NCBI GenBank assembly: GCA_019914945.1
Contig: CM034113.1
Coordinates: forward strand, 9,050,850-9,114,849
DNA length: 64,000 bases
From: Typha latifolia
Taxonomy: Eukaryota; Streptophyta; Magnoliopsida; Poales; Typhaceae
Direction of reading: 5' to 3'
Part shown: positions 10,143 through 23,289 of the stretch, in pieces
Layout: the number at the start of each line of letters is the position of its first letter
Position numbering within the stretch: position 1 is the stretch's first letter
Program-made: the position numbers and the translations under genes
Notes under the pieces: generated by a model
Told to the model about the DNA's origin: nothing
Databases searched by the model: none
Seen by the model: the letters and a program-made list of their open reading frames with translations, nothing else

Positions 10143-13100
10143 ATGGCATCATCCAGCTATACTTCTGAGATTGTTGAATCAAATGAAGAACTGAATTTGG
10201 TTCACTTTAATGTTTCCAATCCACTGCGTGTCAAGGTGAAAGCTGTGGAACGAGATAGTGCGTTACATGAGTATCTGGTGGAAGATGATGATCTTGGTCA
10301 GCTTCTTAAGGCGATTGACCTAAGGGCGTCGTCCAAGGTTCTTGCCCCTTCTCATCAGACAGGAGTAGACTTGCTGCGGAAGAATGCCTGTAAGAAGCCA
10401 CTACAAGTTGGTATATCTCAAACATCAGGAGCCGGGATAACTGAATCTGTGACCTTGAAACAGGCACTAAGAAGATTATGCATTTCCCAGGCATCGGAGA
10501 TGGCTGCAATGAAGAGACTGTCCAAGCCGATTGGATTGTCTGGTGTTTCTGAAGCTGGAAAAATAAAAAGGCTTTATGACTCTGTGGTGGTCCAACCCAG
10601 TGGATCTGATAATTTGCAAGATGAGGGAAAAAGAAAATTGGTAGAAAATTGTATTGTGCCTGAAAAAAGTGTAGCAACTTCATCAAAAGGAGCCGCCGAA
10701 TTCAAGCAAGTGCATAAATTGGGGTCAACTAACAAAAATGCAGCTAATTCTCTGCATTCTGTAACCTCCATCTCGACCAGGGTTCCGAAGATCAGAATCC
10801 AAGATGTGCTCAGCAGTAAATCTACAGAAATAAGCAAGAATTCTAGTGCTGTGGGAGAAGCAGAAATGGTAGGAAAAGCTGTTTCAAAATCTTGTCCTGC
10901 TAGCTCCCAAACACGTGCTGCTTCAAGCAAACCAATGTTACGGTCACACCTGACCAAGCCTCTACAGCAGAACAAGACCTGTATTAAGAAGAAAGTGAAA
11001 CCAGAACCAGTTCCAGTACCTAGTTCCAGTAGATGTGGGGAACTCAAAAAATCAGATTCCCTTTCCAATGAAACAAAATTGGGTTGTCAAAAAATGCCTC
11101 TCTCTCCTGGTTCCAGTGGTACAAATACATTTAGCTCTGTAGGTGCAGAGACAACTACCGGTCGTGTTAGCAAGCCTGCTTTATGTTCAAACAGCCCTAG
11201 TTATGGTGGAGCAGTTGGTGCACAATTGAATGAATGCACGAGATCAAGGGAAAAAGGCGAGTGCTCCCAAAGTTCTAAAAGCAGCATTGGTGATTATAGC
11301 AGCAGCACAAGTTTCAGCGATGAGAGTAACAGTGGTTTTAGTGGTAATGGTAGCAAGCCTCACATGTCAAAAGATGTAAAATGGGTAGCTATCCGCCACG
11401 TAGTGATGCAACAAGGAAGCTTAGGATTGAAGAACTTTAAGCTTCTCAAAAGGCTTGGTTCCGGAGATATCGGCTCTGTGTACCTAGCGGAGCTGATTGG
11501 TTCAGATTGCTTATTTGCATTGAAGGTGATGGATATCGACTTCCTCGTTAGCAGGAAAAAGATGTTGAGAGCACAAACCGAGAGGGAAATATTGCAAATG
11601 CTAGATCATCCATTCCTTCCGACCCTATATGCTCATTTTACGACAGATAATCTCTCATGTTTAGTTATGGAGTACTGTCCAGGTGGTGATCTGCATGTCC
11701 TTCGACAGAAACAATCTGGCAGATGTTTCTCTGAGCCAGCTGCCAGGTAGATACCTTGAACTATTTATTGCATTTTAACAAGATGCATTTATCTATGGGG
11801 TAAGCTTTTCCTAAGTATCTGAATCCATTCTGGAGGTAACCCATATTGCCATTGTTTTTCATTCTTTTGATTGTGTTCTTCTAGATTAACTGTTTTATGC
11901 ATGGTTTCTAAAGAGCCATGTACCAATCAATGAACTGTCAGAATTATGCATGGTTTTCAGGTTTCTAGAGAATCTGTCAAAGTTAATCAAACATATTGAA
12001 TATTCCTCACTATCTGGAAAGTAGATGTGCTACTTAGCATGAATATAATCTGGAATTAACAGACCCATTAGGCTTATTAATCTTAACTTTTATTCATATG
12101 GTTTTTTTAATGATATATAACATCTGAATGAAATATTTATTGACTGGGTTTTTGTGAATAATTTGTAATTGCTTCCTGTTCAACAACAGTTGCTTGTGAA
12201 ATCCAGACAAAATTTGTTCTCTAGTCAACTTTTCCTTGATTGGTTTCACTTCGTCTCTAGTCAGCGCATTTATCCAGACAAGTGTCCCCCAAACTGATTG
12301 ACTATCCTATGCAAAATAATAGCAGTCCTTTGTTGCTCATCTCTTTTGAAGATTATTGGTAAACAATGTCTGCAACATACCTTGGAAGTTCTTATTCCTT
12401 CATGCTGGCATCCACAGTTTTTAATTTTTGTTTACTGGATTTGCAGTGTACATTATCAAAATAGTCACTATTAATATATGCATCTTCTGTTGCAATGCTC
12501 ATTATGTTGTAATCTCAAAGCCACACATAACCTGGTGCATTCATTTTTCAGGTTCTATGTTGCAGAAGTCCTCCTAGCTTTGGAGTATCTACATATGTTA
12601 GGTGTGATCTACCGTGATCTCAAACCAGAAAATATACTTGTACGCGAAGATGGCCACATCATGCTCTCTGATTTTGACTTATCTCTGAGGTGCTCAGTAC
12701 ACCCAATGCTTCTCAGTTCCTCATCTGTAGGAATAGAAGAACATGAGAATAGGCTATCAGGACCCTGTGCCGAAAATAGCTGCATTGATCCTCTATGCCT
12801 TCAACCATCTTGGGTTCAGGTTTCTTGTTTCACACCTCGATCGGTGTCTTCCATTGCACCCAAGACGAGGAAGCTTAAATCTGACATAGGAAACCAGGTA
12901 AACCCACTTCCGCAACTTGTCGTTGAGCCCACTGATGCACGCTCAAACTCATTTGTTGGCACCCATGAGTACCTCGCCCCAGAGATTATAAGAGGAGATG
13001 GGCATGGAAGTTCTGTCGACTGGTGGACCTATGGGATCTTCCTTTATGAACTACTCTTTGGTAGGACACCTTTCAAGGGACCTGGGAATGAGGAAACATT

Positions 13101-13410
13101 GGCCAATGTGGTTTCTCAGAGCTTGAATTTTCCTGAGAACCCAGATGTTAGCTGTCATGCTAGAGATTTAATCAGAGGATTGCTAGTGAAGGAGCCAGAG
13201 AATAGGTTGGGATCTATCAGAGGGGCCGCTGAGATCAAGCAGCATCAATTTTTTGAAGGGCTAAACTGGGCCTTGATACGTTGTGCTGCACCACCTGAGA
13301 CACCAAGAAGATTTGATCCTGGGACTCCAATAGCAGTGCGCAAGAAAAGAGAAGGTAAATGTCTCGATTTCAGGACTAGTGAAGAGGAAGTGGAGTTCGA
13401 GATTTTCTAG
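10143..13410 (+). CDS. KIPK: AGC-VIII protein kinase, KIPK/D6PK-like
   Basis: Two exons (10143-11746 and 12552-13410, joined within an AGG codon) give 820 residues. The first 430 or so form a Ser/Lys-rich, probably disordered extension. It ends in the motif [20 protein letters not shown], a hallmark of KIPK-type plant kinases. The kinase domain follows with the glycine loop [14 protein letters not shown], the ATP-binding Lys in FALKVM (about residue 461), YRDLKPEN (about 556) and [11 protein letters not shown] instead of DFG is typical of the AGC-VIII group. An insertion of roughly 80 residues separates it from [12 protein letters not shown]. The C-terminus is FEIF, a hydrophobic docking motif for the activating kinase PDK1. 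Known relatives bind a kinesin-like calmodulin-binding protein or act in auxin transport. The biological role here is inferred from family only. Confidence 0.92.
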
Positions 13411-13919
13411 CAAATTTTCTGCTTGGAGAGGAGTATGTCGGAGCTGTTGCCAGCCCATTTCTCAAGCTTCTCGTTGTTGTAACTGATAGCTGTTGATGTA
13501 AATATATATCCTTATATTACGTAAGTTTTCTTTCCTTGTTAATAATATGATAATGCCCTTCTGATGCAAGAGATGTCTAAGCAATGTTAGCACCCGAGAG
13601 TGTGATCCACCTTTTAGACTTCCGGGCTGTAAATAAACTGCAGTTAGCAGGGAATAAGTTGTCTTGAATATAAAGATTGAGAAAATCTTCAGTGGCACGA
13701 CAAACTTCCTAGTGGAACTTTTCATAATTAACAACCATCTCAAAATATTTAACCTGTCTAACAATTAACAATGCATATACACAATTTCAACAATGAGCGT
13801 ATCTATAACTTAACCTTTGATCAGCTATTTCACATAAAATGTGTATAACGAACCTTTAAACAAATACCTCGTGCCATTTTCTCGTAAAGTTAGCAATAAC
13901 CAATAAAAGTTCGTCACGG
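13411..13919. other. Convergent 3' ends of the kinase and invertase genes
   Basis: The kinase gene (+) and invertase gene (-) end tail to tail here. The interval is AT-rich and should contain both 3' UTRs. I see no coding region. Confidence 0.5.
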
Positions 13920-16900
13920 TCATATTATATAAGTCTTCTTCAATACTTTCCTGCCTCGTTTCCTGGGTTTGGTGTCGACCATGACATTCCAGGCATTGAT
14001 AATCTCTACATCCTCTTCGTTCCATAGACTTCTAGCAGCATCCGGTTTGTCAAGCAGCAGCTTTGCAACAAGAAATCCAGCAATCGACCATGTTTGGTAC
14101 AAGCGAGCTTGTTTACCAATGAAACGAGCTTGCTTGGTGTCGTAATATTCAGGCCACTTATCTTCTGCTATACGCCTCTCGGCAACCTTGATGGCCCTTG
14201 CAGCAATCTCTGGCCTGTTCATCTTGATGCATGCAACTGTGAGCTGCAACACATTAAAAATTATCTTAGAAAACTTTGAGCGGTTACACATGAATAATAA
14301 GCAAAATGTACATGCCAGTGTTCTCCTACACTCTTTCCTCAGTACAACTCTGTCATACCTAGGAATGTGTGCATGCACACATAAGTATGTCCAATCTGGC
14401 GTCAGGATCTAGATCTTAACCTCTTCTCTTAAATTTCTCATCCTGGATCGACAAGCAAAACTAACTAGCTACTCAAAACCTTTCAAAATGTGTGGTGACC
14501 TCTTGCAAGGGTTTGTAAGAAAATGGAAACTAACAAGGCAGTCATTGCTGTAGTATACCAAGATAATATTTGATCACTAAATCGATGCTAATAGAAAACC
14601 AATCGTCAGAATTTAAAGAATATTGGGAAAAATGAAGAAACCAGTAACCTGCCAGAGCAATGTTGGCCAAGAGCCTCCATTGTGGTATGACCAAGGCCTG
14701 CACCAAGGGTACACATATCAGTATGCAAAAGAAGAAAAGAAAGAGGTGCAAATTAATGAACAAGAGAAACATGAACACTGTACGTGTTTTTTGGATCACT
14801 GCCAGTGATGATTCGCCACTCCTGACCCTCAAGAGCAGGATGACATATTTTTAGTGGCATATCTGCAACTAAATCAGACCATTTACCCTCAAAAAGATCC
14901 AAAATGGCATGTGATTGATGTGTTGTGGCTAAACTGCTAATCACAGACCAAAGATTTCCCAGAGAAAAGAAACGGAAATCCATGTGAGCAGGTTGCAAAT
15001 TTCCAATGAAGTAGCCACCCTTATCAGGCATCCACTCCACTAGCCATGGAGGAATCTGATCAGGATAAATGTTAAACTTGTTAACAGCATCGTAAGAGTA
15101 CTCCTCTGTTTTGTATCGATATATCTCATTAAGTTTTCTCATGTCAATCCAATAATATTCCCTAATATGAAAAGATAATGCAATCAGCCTGTTATTTAGT
15201 GCTCGAATAAGGTCTGCCGATCCATCCTCTGGTGCAAGCATCTCACGTGCACATAAAAGTGCTGAATAAAAGAGTGCCTGCAACAAAGTGAAAAAGCTAA
15301 TCAGTTTATCGAACTCATCATTATAAGAAAAGAAGCAATCCTTTAATTTGTGTCTGTGCATCAATGGTTCCTCAAAACATATCCTTGAGTTGAAAAGAAA
15401 CCTATATCTGTTAATTCATCAAGATCCAGCAACTATTCCTAAATGAGATAAACAAAGTATTTACCAACTCACATCTGTCTTCATTGAAATGCTAATCCGA
15501 AAGGGAAAAAAAAAAGGTAAGAAGATTCTCATTTGACATAGTCATTTTACCTGAATTTCAAGTGGATGGCCATGAATTCCCATTCGGCGATCTATCATGC
15601 AAGAGCCGTCTGTTACCAGTAATGTAGGGAACATGTCAAAGCCATCAGCTAAACAAAGCTTCAGAATCATCTTTATTCCAGTCTGGACATCAATTCTTTC
15701 CTGAACTGACAGATCTCCAGAGCATTTTCCATATGCTCTGAGAAGTATAATCCACCATAACCCTGCAACACAAGGCGATCAGTAAAACCTCGGTGCTATA
15801 GGAACAATCAGCACATGATAATAAGAAATTTAAGAAGCATCAACAGCTATGTACAGCAAACTTACCTGAATCAACTGGTGCTACACGGCCTATTGCAGCT
15901 TCTCCAAAATCAGGATCTAACACCTCCTCAGTTGCAGAGTCATCACCATCCAGTGGAACTGTTCGGACTTTGAAGCTGGCTGGCATCAACCCTTGACCTG
16001 GACTATGACAATCCATTGTTTTTTCCCAGCTCTGCAAAATGAATTTCAAGGCTTAAGCCCATGTTCAAAAATCTATTTACATATCTACTACTTTGCAGCA
16101 ATAATTAAAAAGGTTCATTCTTATTTTCCCAGTATCATATTACATTTTAGGGAGCAAGGCTACAAAGATGTTTATTTTTTTCGAGAGAACATTTGATCAC
16201 GACATAAACTACCTAGAATAGGAAAAGAGATCGATGGTAATCTGGATGTAAATGATGCCACAAATGGCCCATGATATTCACATGCGGATTCTAGTGGAAG
16301 GTTGGTTATACTTGTATCCAGGGATGTATATATTAGCCCACAATATTCATGACAATTACACCAAAGGTACATGCATATTACCTGAAGTTGAAGAGTGTGA
16401 AGAATGAAGTTCCGCACTATATCATATTCTCCCTTCAAAAGAAAAGCGATTCCAGAAGGTATAAAGTCACGAATAAAGACCTGATCATAATTCAATAAGT
16501 TGCCATCAGATTGATCATTTGCAGCAATTGTTCCAACAGGACTACCACAATAGTAGACAACCGACTCGCGTAGAAGGCGCCATGCCTCATCTTCCACAGA
16601 ATTTCCTCTTCGTTTTTTTGGTGCATGTTTTGGCGCTCCAGCATGAACAGATTTTTCATCATTAGAAGTAGATCCCTTATCCAAGCCAATAACAGTTTGT
16701 GCATTCACATCACCTAGTATTTGGCTTGCCTTACTCACCGCCTCTCTACCCCATTTGCCATTTCCATCCTCAGTGGTGATCTCACCAAAACCTTCAACTC
16801 GCTGGCACTGACACTTCACAGAATCAGCTGCTCTATAGGAAGAGATGATCCCACAAACTTTAGGGCAATTTTGCACCATTCTTTTAGAGCATGCTCTCAG

Positions 16901-17059
16901 ATGAACAGGATGCCCTTTCTTCTTGTTCCTCCCATGAATTCTGGATGTCAAAGTAAAGGGTGAAGTGCTCAAGAGTAAACCCGAAGAAGAATGGCCTCGT
17001 ACAGGCCCAACCATGACATGAGGAGCTACGTGAGATATTCCCATTGTTGTAGAAGTCAA
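13920..17059 (-). CDS. Alkaline/neutral invertase, plastid/mitochondrial type (GH100)
   Basis: The enzyme cleaves sucrose to glucose and fructose at near-neutral pH. Six exons are read on the minus strand: 17059-16382, 16031-15866, 15762-15551, 15277-14784, 14697-14649 and 14243-13920. They total 1923 nt (640 residues), and all junctions have gt/ag. The first 160 or so residues are basic, Ser-rich and variable, fitting an organellar transit peptide. The GH100 domain starts near [18 protein letters not shown]. It continues with [111 protein letters not shown] and [19 protein letters not shown]. It is most like the chloroplast isoform INVE of Arabidopsis. The small 49-nt fifth exon is easily missed. 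An untranslated leader exon near 17660-17830 is likely. Confidence 0.93.
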
Positions 17060-18092
17060 ATGGATTCACTCCAATTGCCAAGTAAATCTGACAGAGCAAC
17101 TGCTAGTGTAACTATATATATAGACCTGAGGGGGATAAGAACATAGAAGACAAAGTTAGGCAATAAAAGAAACTAGTGTGATCAACATTTGCTTCTCATA
17201 AAATCACAAAAACTTTCATTTTTCTAAAAGCTCAAGCTACTTCTCTTATCTCGTAGAACGAACTATAAACTTAAGCCTACAAAATTGATCCTGTATCATG
17301 CAATTAATTGACATAAAGTGGCGATGCTTTGTAATACGCGGAGCTTCACTATATGATATCTCAGATCATTCAAGTGCAAAATACGTCTCTAAATAACCTA
17401 ACTCGACAAATCAAAGTAACAGGAAATGTTATCTTATCCACTACAGGAGAGCAAACGGTGCCACAAGCCGCTCGATCACAAGTGACATCGCCAACCAGAC
17501 TCTTCAACATATTCCCGAATCGAAACAACAAGTTTGTATGAGCTCATATGCAACCAAGATCCATAAAAAACACGAGGTGCAAACATAAAAGAGTAGATTA
17601 ATGGCATCTACTTCTAGGAATACATTGAAAACCTAATTCACGAAATATCCATCAAGTCGCAAGGAAATCTCACCTGGCCTATGAGGCATGGCAAATAATT
17701 CAAGAATCCAAGGGGCGAAAAGGGAGAGCCCTATCCCTAATATAGAGACGTCATTCTCGAGCGCGGAAGGAGAACTGCTCATAATCTCTAGCGCTCGAAA
17801 TAAGATCCGAGGAAAAGTGCAATAGCTTCTCTCTCTCATTTAAAATGGAAGATCCCCTACAATAAGGTTGTAAAAAAATATCCTACGACTGTGCACACGA
17901 TGTTATCTCATTGGTGAGTATAGTTGGGCTCGATTGGGCCGAGCATAAATTGGGCCGAGTATTGTATCTTTGTGCGTTGAAGTGGACCTGATCAAACATG
18001 ACCGCAGCAAAAGGAAATAGCTGAAGGACTCTCCCTTCTCGCTATCTTTTGTCAACTGGTGATCGGAAAGGGTCGAGAAGAAGAGAGCCCAT
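17060..18092. promoter_or_regulatory. Shared upstream region of the invertase (-) and phosphatase (+) genes
   Basis: The start codons of two divergent genes lie 1.03 kb apart. On the minus strand an untranslated exon ending near 17671 (cag/gtgaga) is likely, with a leader intron down to about 17080. Around 17920-17960 the motifs TGGGCTCG and TTGGGCCGAG resemble site II (TGGGCY) elements. No additional gene is seen. Confidence 0.45.
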
Positions 18093-20784
18093 ATGGCCAC
18101 ATTATCTCCACCATCCGATCCGGATCGGACGGTGATCTGCATCGGCGACATCCATGGCTACTTCTGGAAGCTTCAATCCCTTTGGACCAACCTGGAAGCC
18201 TCCGTAGGCAACGTCGCCTTCGAGACGGCCCTCGTCATCTTCCTCGGCGACTACTGCGATCGCGGCGGCGAGACTAAGGATGTCCTCGACTTCCTCATCT
18301 CCCTCCCCTCCCGCTACCCGCGGCAGCGCCACGTGTACCTCTGTGGCAACCACGACTTCGCCTTCGCCGCGTTCGTCGGCGCACTACCGCCGACTCCCGA
18401 TGGCTCGGCGTTGTCCGCCACGTGGGCGGAGTATGAGCAAAACGAGGAGAGAGAGGGGTGGTTTAAGGGGAAGGGATACGAGGAGATGCACGTGCAGGGG
18501 AGGCGGTGGGGGGGTTCGATGGGAGGTCGGTGGAATCCCAAGAAGGGGATGGCCTTTAAGGGCTCGATTTACGATGCCGGACCGACCTTCGAGTCCTATG
18601 GCGTCCCCCACGGATCGGCCGGTGAGAATTCTTTTTTTTCTCCTTAAAATCAATGATTGGTTGTTCTGTTCGAATTTTAGGTTCAAGTTCTTGTACCTTT
18701 TTCAGAAAAATTCTATTTTTCTCGAGCTTCAATTTCTAGCAGAAAGGAATTTTTTTTATGTTTAAAATGTTCAATAGTTGTTTTCAAACAGTAAATTACT
18801 TTGTATGCTGATTTAATGTTGGTTGGTTATCCTATGATTTTATCGCAGAGCTAGTTGAAGCAGTTCCTGCTCTTCATAAGACGTTCCTACAAAACTTGGT
18901 TTGGGTTCATGAGGAGGTACTATTTGGATAAAAAATTGCTTTGCGATACGCTTGCGTGGTTTTTGGAAAGTTTGGTTTATTTGTTGAATGTAGAGAAAGA
19001 AAATTTAACTTTTTTTTCCTTGGATGAACGAACGTTGCAGAAAGATATTTTGATTGATACGGATGAAGGAAGAATTTGCTGTGAACTGATTGCTGTTCAT
19101 GCCGGTTTAGAGAAATCAAAAGGGGTTGCTGAGCAGCTAAAAGCTTTGAAAGACAGGGATACGAGGTTGCCGAAGGTTGAAGACCTCAGTGGGAGGATTA
19201 ATGTCTGGGAGATACCAAAGGTGATGCAAGCTTTTATTTTCCTTTATGTCTCTGTTAGACATATAGAATGCATGTTTACCTGGTGAACCTTATACCTATA
19301 TAAGTAATATTAGGAATGGATAAATAATAGTAATAATAGTAGGAAAGTGGGACGACAGCAGGTGGGAAAGTTATGTGTCATTCGTTTTACTAACCATTTG
19401 GCAGATAAACTATCCAAGTTGTTATCTCAGTTGATCTATTCGTTGTTTTTACATGACATATTGAAAGTTGAATAGATGCACACTTTAGCTTTATGTGAGG
19501 AGCTTAGATGTGTGAGTGAAATGACATCATTATTCTATGTAATTCTTCTGTATTATGTATTAGCCTAGATATATTTGAAGTGGGAATGAGATAGTATGTT
19601 GATGACCAGCTCGTTAAAGATTCATTGTTTCATAGTTGCTATGTATGTTTCTTGCTTTAGCAGAGTTGGAATTCAAACTTCAGATTATCTTGTTGAGTTG
19701 TATTTTATGCTAAAATTTAACAGACCCTAAGTATGTTCTGTCTTCTTAATTTTCTCTTCTTGTTCCTTTACCCTTATCCTGGGGTGATTTTTCTTTTTTC
19801 TTGTTATGGACTGTGCGTTCGTTGGTCGCCTGTTAATGGGCTACATGGTGCTTTGATGGTCTGCAAATACATGTTTGGCATCTTTCTAGGGATTATGTTT
19901 GGCAATCATGCATTTTCAGCTTTAGATGATTTCTGAAGCCAAATGGCAACTTTGGCCTAGAAGTAAGAACTAGTATTTATGAATGCTTGATCAAAGTATA
20001 GGATATTGTATATGGACTACTGATGTGACCTATATGTTGTGTAAGGTTCTCATGTTATGAGTCTTATATAGTCCTATTAAGCCATTTACTTGGGCAGTAT
20101 TTCTTATCTCAGACAGTTGTTTTGATTGCTTTAATCTCGTAAGAAGCTGGAACATAGCTAACAATGAGTCTCTTGCAGTCTTTTGATCTACAACCAAATT
20201 GAAGAACCAAGTATATGGTAATAGTGATTGGTATACTGGATAACTCATCCAATTTTAGTTCTATATCCTATGTAAGATCTGCTGATGATTCCTTTTTCTT
20301 CTTAATCCCATATCAAGCCTATGAATGCTAGTCCTGAAGAAGTTCTCAAATTTAAGATGTATTTATAATGATGTGTTAGTACCAGAGATGATAAGTCTAA
20401 AAAGATTTGGGTAATTGGATATGCATATTGCAAGACAAATCTTTTGGCTGGTCTTGGATCACTAGCTGTAGGATAAGGCTGGAGTGCGACTCAGGTTTTG
20501 TAATGGTTATCCAGATGGACCTGGTTGAACTTGTTCGACACCCAGCATTACCATTGACATACTTTTCATGGAAGATGAGTATATTTATTGGCCTCTTCTC
20601 TTACTTCACAAGTGTTTCATTGCAGGAGCTGAGTGAGAAGCCAACAATTGTGATAAGTGGCCATCATGGGAAACTCCACATCGAAGGCCTTAGGTTCATT
20701 ATTGATGAATGTGGTGGATTGGAACACTTGCCAATGGCTGCTATTATTTTCCCTTGCAAGAGAATTGTCCGCTCTACCATCTAG
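18093..20784 (+). CDS. RLPH2: RLPH2-like PPP-family protein phosphatase
   Basis: Four exons (18093-18621, 18849-18916, 19041-19220, 20626-20784) total 936 nt, 311 residues. The metallophosphatase core shows GDIHGY (residues 18-23), [25 protein letters not shown], then [45 protein letters not shown] and [13 protein letters not shown]. These supply the metal-binding Asp, His and Asn residues of the PPP fold. The pattern matches the Rhizobiales-like phosphatase 2 of plants. That enzyme belongs to the Ser/Thr phosphatase superfamily but is known to prefer phosphotyrosine, notably in doubly phosphorylated activation loops. Exon 1 is markedly GC-rich while the later exons are AT-rich. Intron 3 is long (1.4 kb). 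It lies divergent from the invertase gene. Confidence 0.93.
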
Positions 20785-23289
20785 ATATAGCAGCCAAGGG
20801 TTGATGTCATGACAGGCAGCTTTGATTCTTTGAGTACCAATTACATTTCCTCTTCTTGGAGAGGGTAGAAAATACTGCACAAAAAGAGTAATACCAAATA
20901 CACTTGAGTGCTGCATTGTGAATCTTTTTAACAGGCCAGCTTTATGGACCCAACTTTTATCAGCTGCGTGACCAGTGTGTTAAAGTATGTCTTGTAATAA
21001 GCTATAAGCTTTGCGGTGTCAAATCTTGAGTTTGAGTTAATCACATATTCTTCTCTATGGAGTGAAACATATAACAGTGTAAAGTATTGGATTTTCTAGT
21101 TTGCCACAAAACTGTATTATCTGAAAAATTACTTGATAAAAGTGGAATTTTCTGAATGCATGGTCTATCTTGTTAGGGCATGCTTTATTAAGGGTAGAGG
21201 TGATGATCGGGTGGATCAGTTTGGCATTTTCGGGTTGAGCGTTTGTTCATGAGCCCATCTATGAATCAATCGGGCTGGCAAAAATATTTTAGTTCATTAC
21301 TGTCCCCTTGCTTGTATTGCAAATTTGTAGTATATCGCACATGTAAATATGTAATAGATAAGTAGGTGGTAAGAGATGGGAGATAGATGAGAAAATTGAA
21401 TGAAAAAATTAGATAGAAAATTTAAGTATTAACTTTTGGTTTGAGATAGATAGATGATAGAAAAGAGAGTTTTAAATAACTTTAGTCAAATCAAGAATAA
21501 AATTATAATTTGGTCTATCCGTGTAATAATTTAAATAATTTTTTTAATCTAGAAATCATATAATATTTATTTTCTAATTTATAATATATATATATATAAA
21601 AGAAATTCACAAAGCAAACATGGCCTAAAGTGTTTTAACATGCATGTGATAAACAACACGGTAACAAATATGAAGAGTGTGTATGAAAATAAACGGTGGT
21701 GATTTCTACTTAATTAGACTTTATTACTGATAAAAGGATATCGTCCATTTAGCTTTTGAATTCTGTGACACCGAGCAGCCTTCTGAGCTTATAAAATAAG
21801 AATTTGACGTTCTGAGTGAGAAGAGCAGTCACATTCAAAGCTTGTCATCGAGAAAGAAGAAGAAAAAGGTTTGCGTCGCGGGCCACCAAAATATCTCGCA
21901 GATTCTGTTTTGCTCCGCGACAATGTTGTAACAGTTGATACGTTACTGACAACTTATAGTTTTCTGTGAACTTTATAGCTGTCTTTATATCCCTATAAAT
22001 CTCTCAAGTGTCAAGTGTGCACCAAGATTCATCTCCTTCCCTCGCTACGTGGGTTTATAAATAGGCAAATTTATAAGGGACTTTTTTATTTTATTTTTTC
22101 ATGTATACCCTTTTAATTATATATATATTCTTCTATAGTTAATATTTGTGCATATACCCGTAATAACATTTGATTTTTGTATCGATATCTATGAAAATTA
22201 ATTAGCAGTTAACTATTTTATCTATTTAATAGTAGGACAAAAGTATCCTTATTCATTTTTACATTCATCAATTTCAACTAATAGCATCTTTATTATTATA
22301 TATATTATATGCTTTAGATTTTATTAAAAAATAATTAGAATGATTTCATAGGTTTGAGAGTATTCATATACATACGAATATTGGAGGAGTAAATAATCAA
22401 ATAAGAAGCTTTCGGATAAGTATACACGAGCGACTAAAGTGGTCGATGATAGGGTAGCTTGGACTAAATGGCTCAATAAAGTTTGGCTTTGAGTAAATGA
22501 CTCGAGGACGCTGTTAGTGTGGAGTTTGGATTGAATAGTTTGATATTGTGGTTAGATTTAATTAGACCTATTATTAGGAGAGTTGTTTAGTCTATTATTT
22601 AAAATAGTTTTAGGGCCTTGATGCCTTTGTATTAGAAAATATGGGTATTTTATATAGCTTATATCCCAGGAATCCTTACCATCCACGGGTAGTTTTGTTT
22701 TAAGTTCAAGATCAAGCTTTTCAAGCGCCTAAAATAAATTAAGGGAGTAATTAGTTGCCGCTTGCCACGCAGGACTTGGTTGAAGTCGTCCACGAGCACT
22801 CACTCTCGAATCACGTGATCCGTTCCTTGAACGGAATATGCGGACCCGTTAAGATATTTCGCGGAAAAGCAAATTTCCTTTTCTCTTTTTTGTTTATCTT
22901 TTATTTTGGCCTTTCTAGATACTGGAAAGTGGAAACGGAAGCGGCAACAAATCATAGCCGTAAAGGGCGGCCTCTAAAAGCCTTTCGTTTCTGATCTCTC
23001 CACTCCACGCCACCCCTCGCTTCCCTTCCCTCTTCCAATAAGACGACACTTTTCGTGGGACCCGCTCGCTATCTTCATGCAGCTCTCCTCCGCACACGTA
23101 TCACCCGCCACTCCCCCGAGCTGTTTCAAGAAGTGCGTGTTCCCCTCTTCCATAGGGATCCACTTTCCACTCATCACTCTCTCTCTTCCCCACTCTTCTC
23201 TCCGGATCTGGCATCCGAGTCTCTCGCCTCTCTCTCTCTCTCTCCTCTTCTAAAAACCTAGGTTGCGGAAGAGCGCCATTACCTGATCG
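20785..23289. other. Spacer and promoter of the starch branching enzyme gene
   Basis: About 250 bases of 3' UTR are followed by very AT-rich spacer (including a TA run near 21586-21598) with no coding pattern. From about 22740 the composition becomes GC-richer and promoter-like. A G-box core CACGTG lies at 22812-22817. A (CT)n tract at about 23228-23244 sits in the probable 5' UTR just before the start codon at 23290. Confidence 0.5.
22812..22817 (+). promoter_or_regulatory. G-box core upstream of the branching enzyme gene
   Basis: A palindromic CACGTG occurs 473 bases before the start codon. It is a known binding core for bZIP and bHLH factors. Function here is inferred from motif only. Confidence 0.3.
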
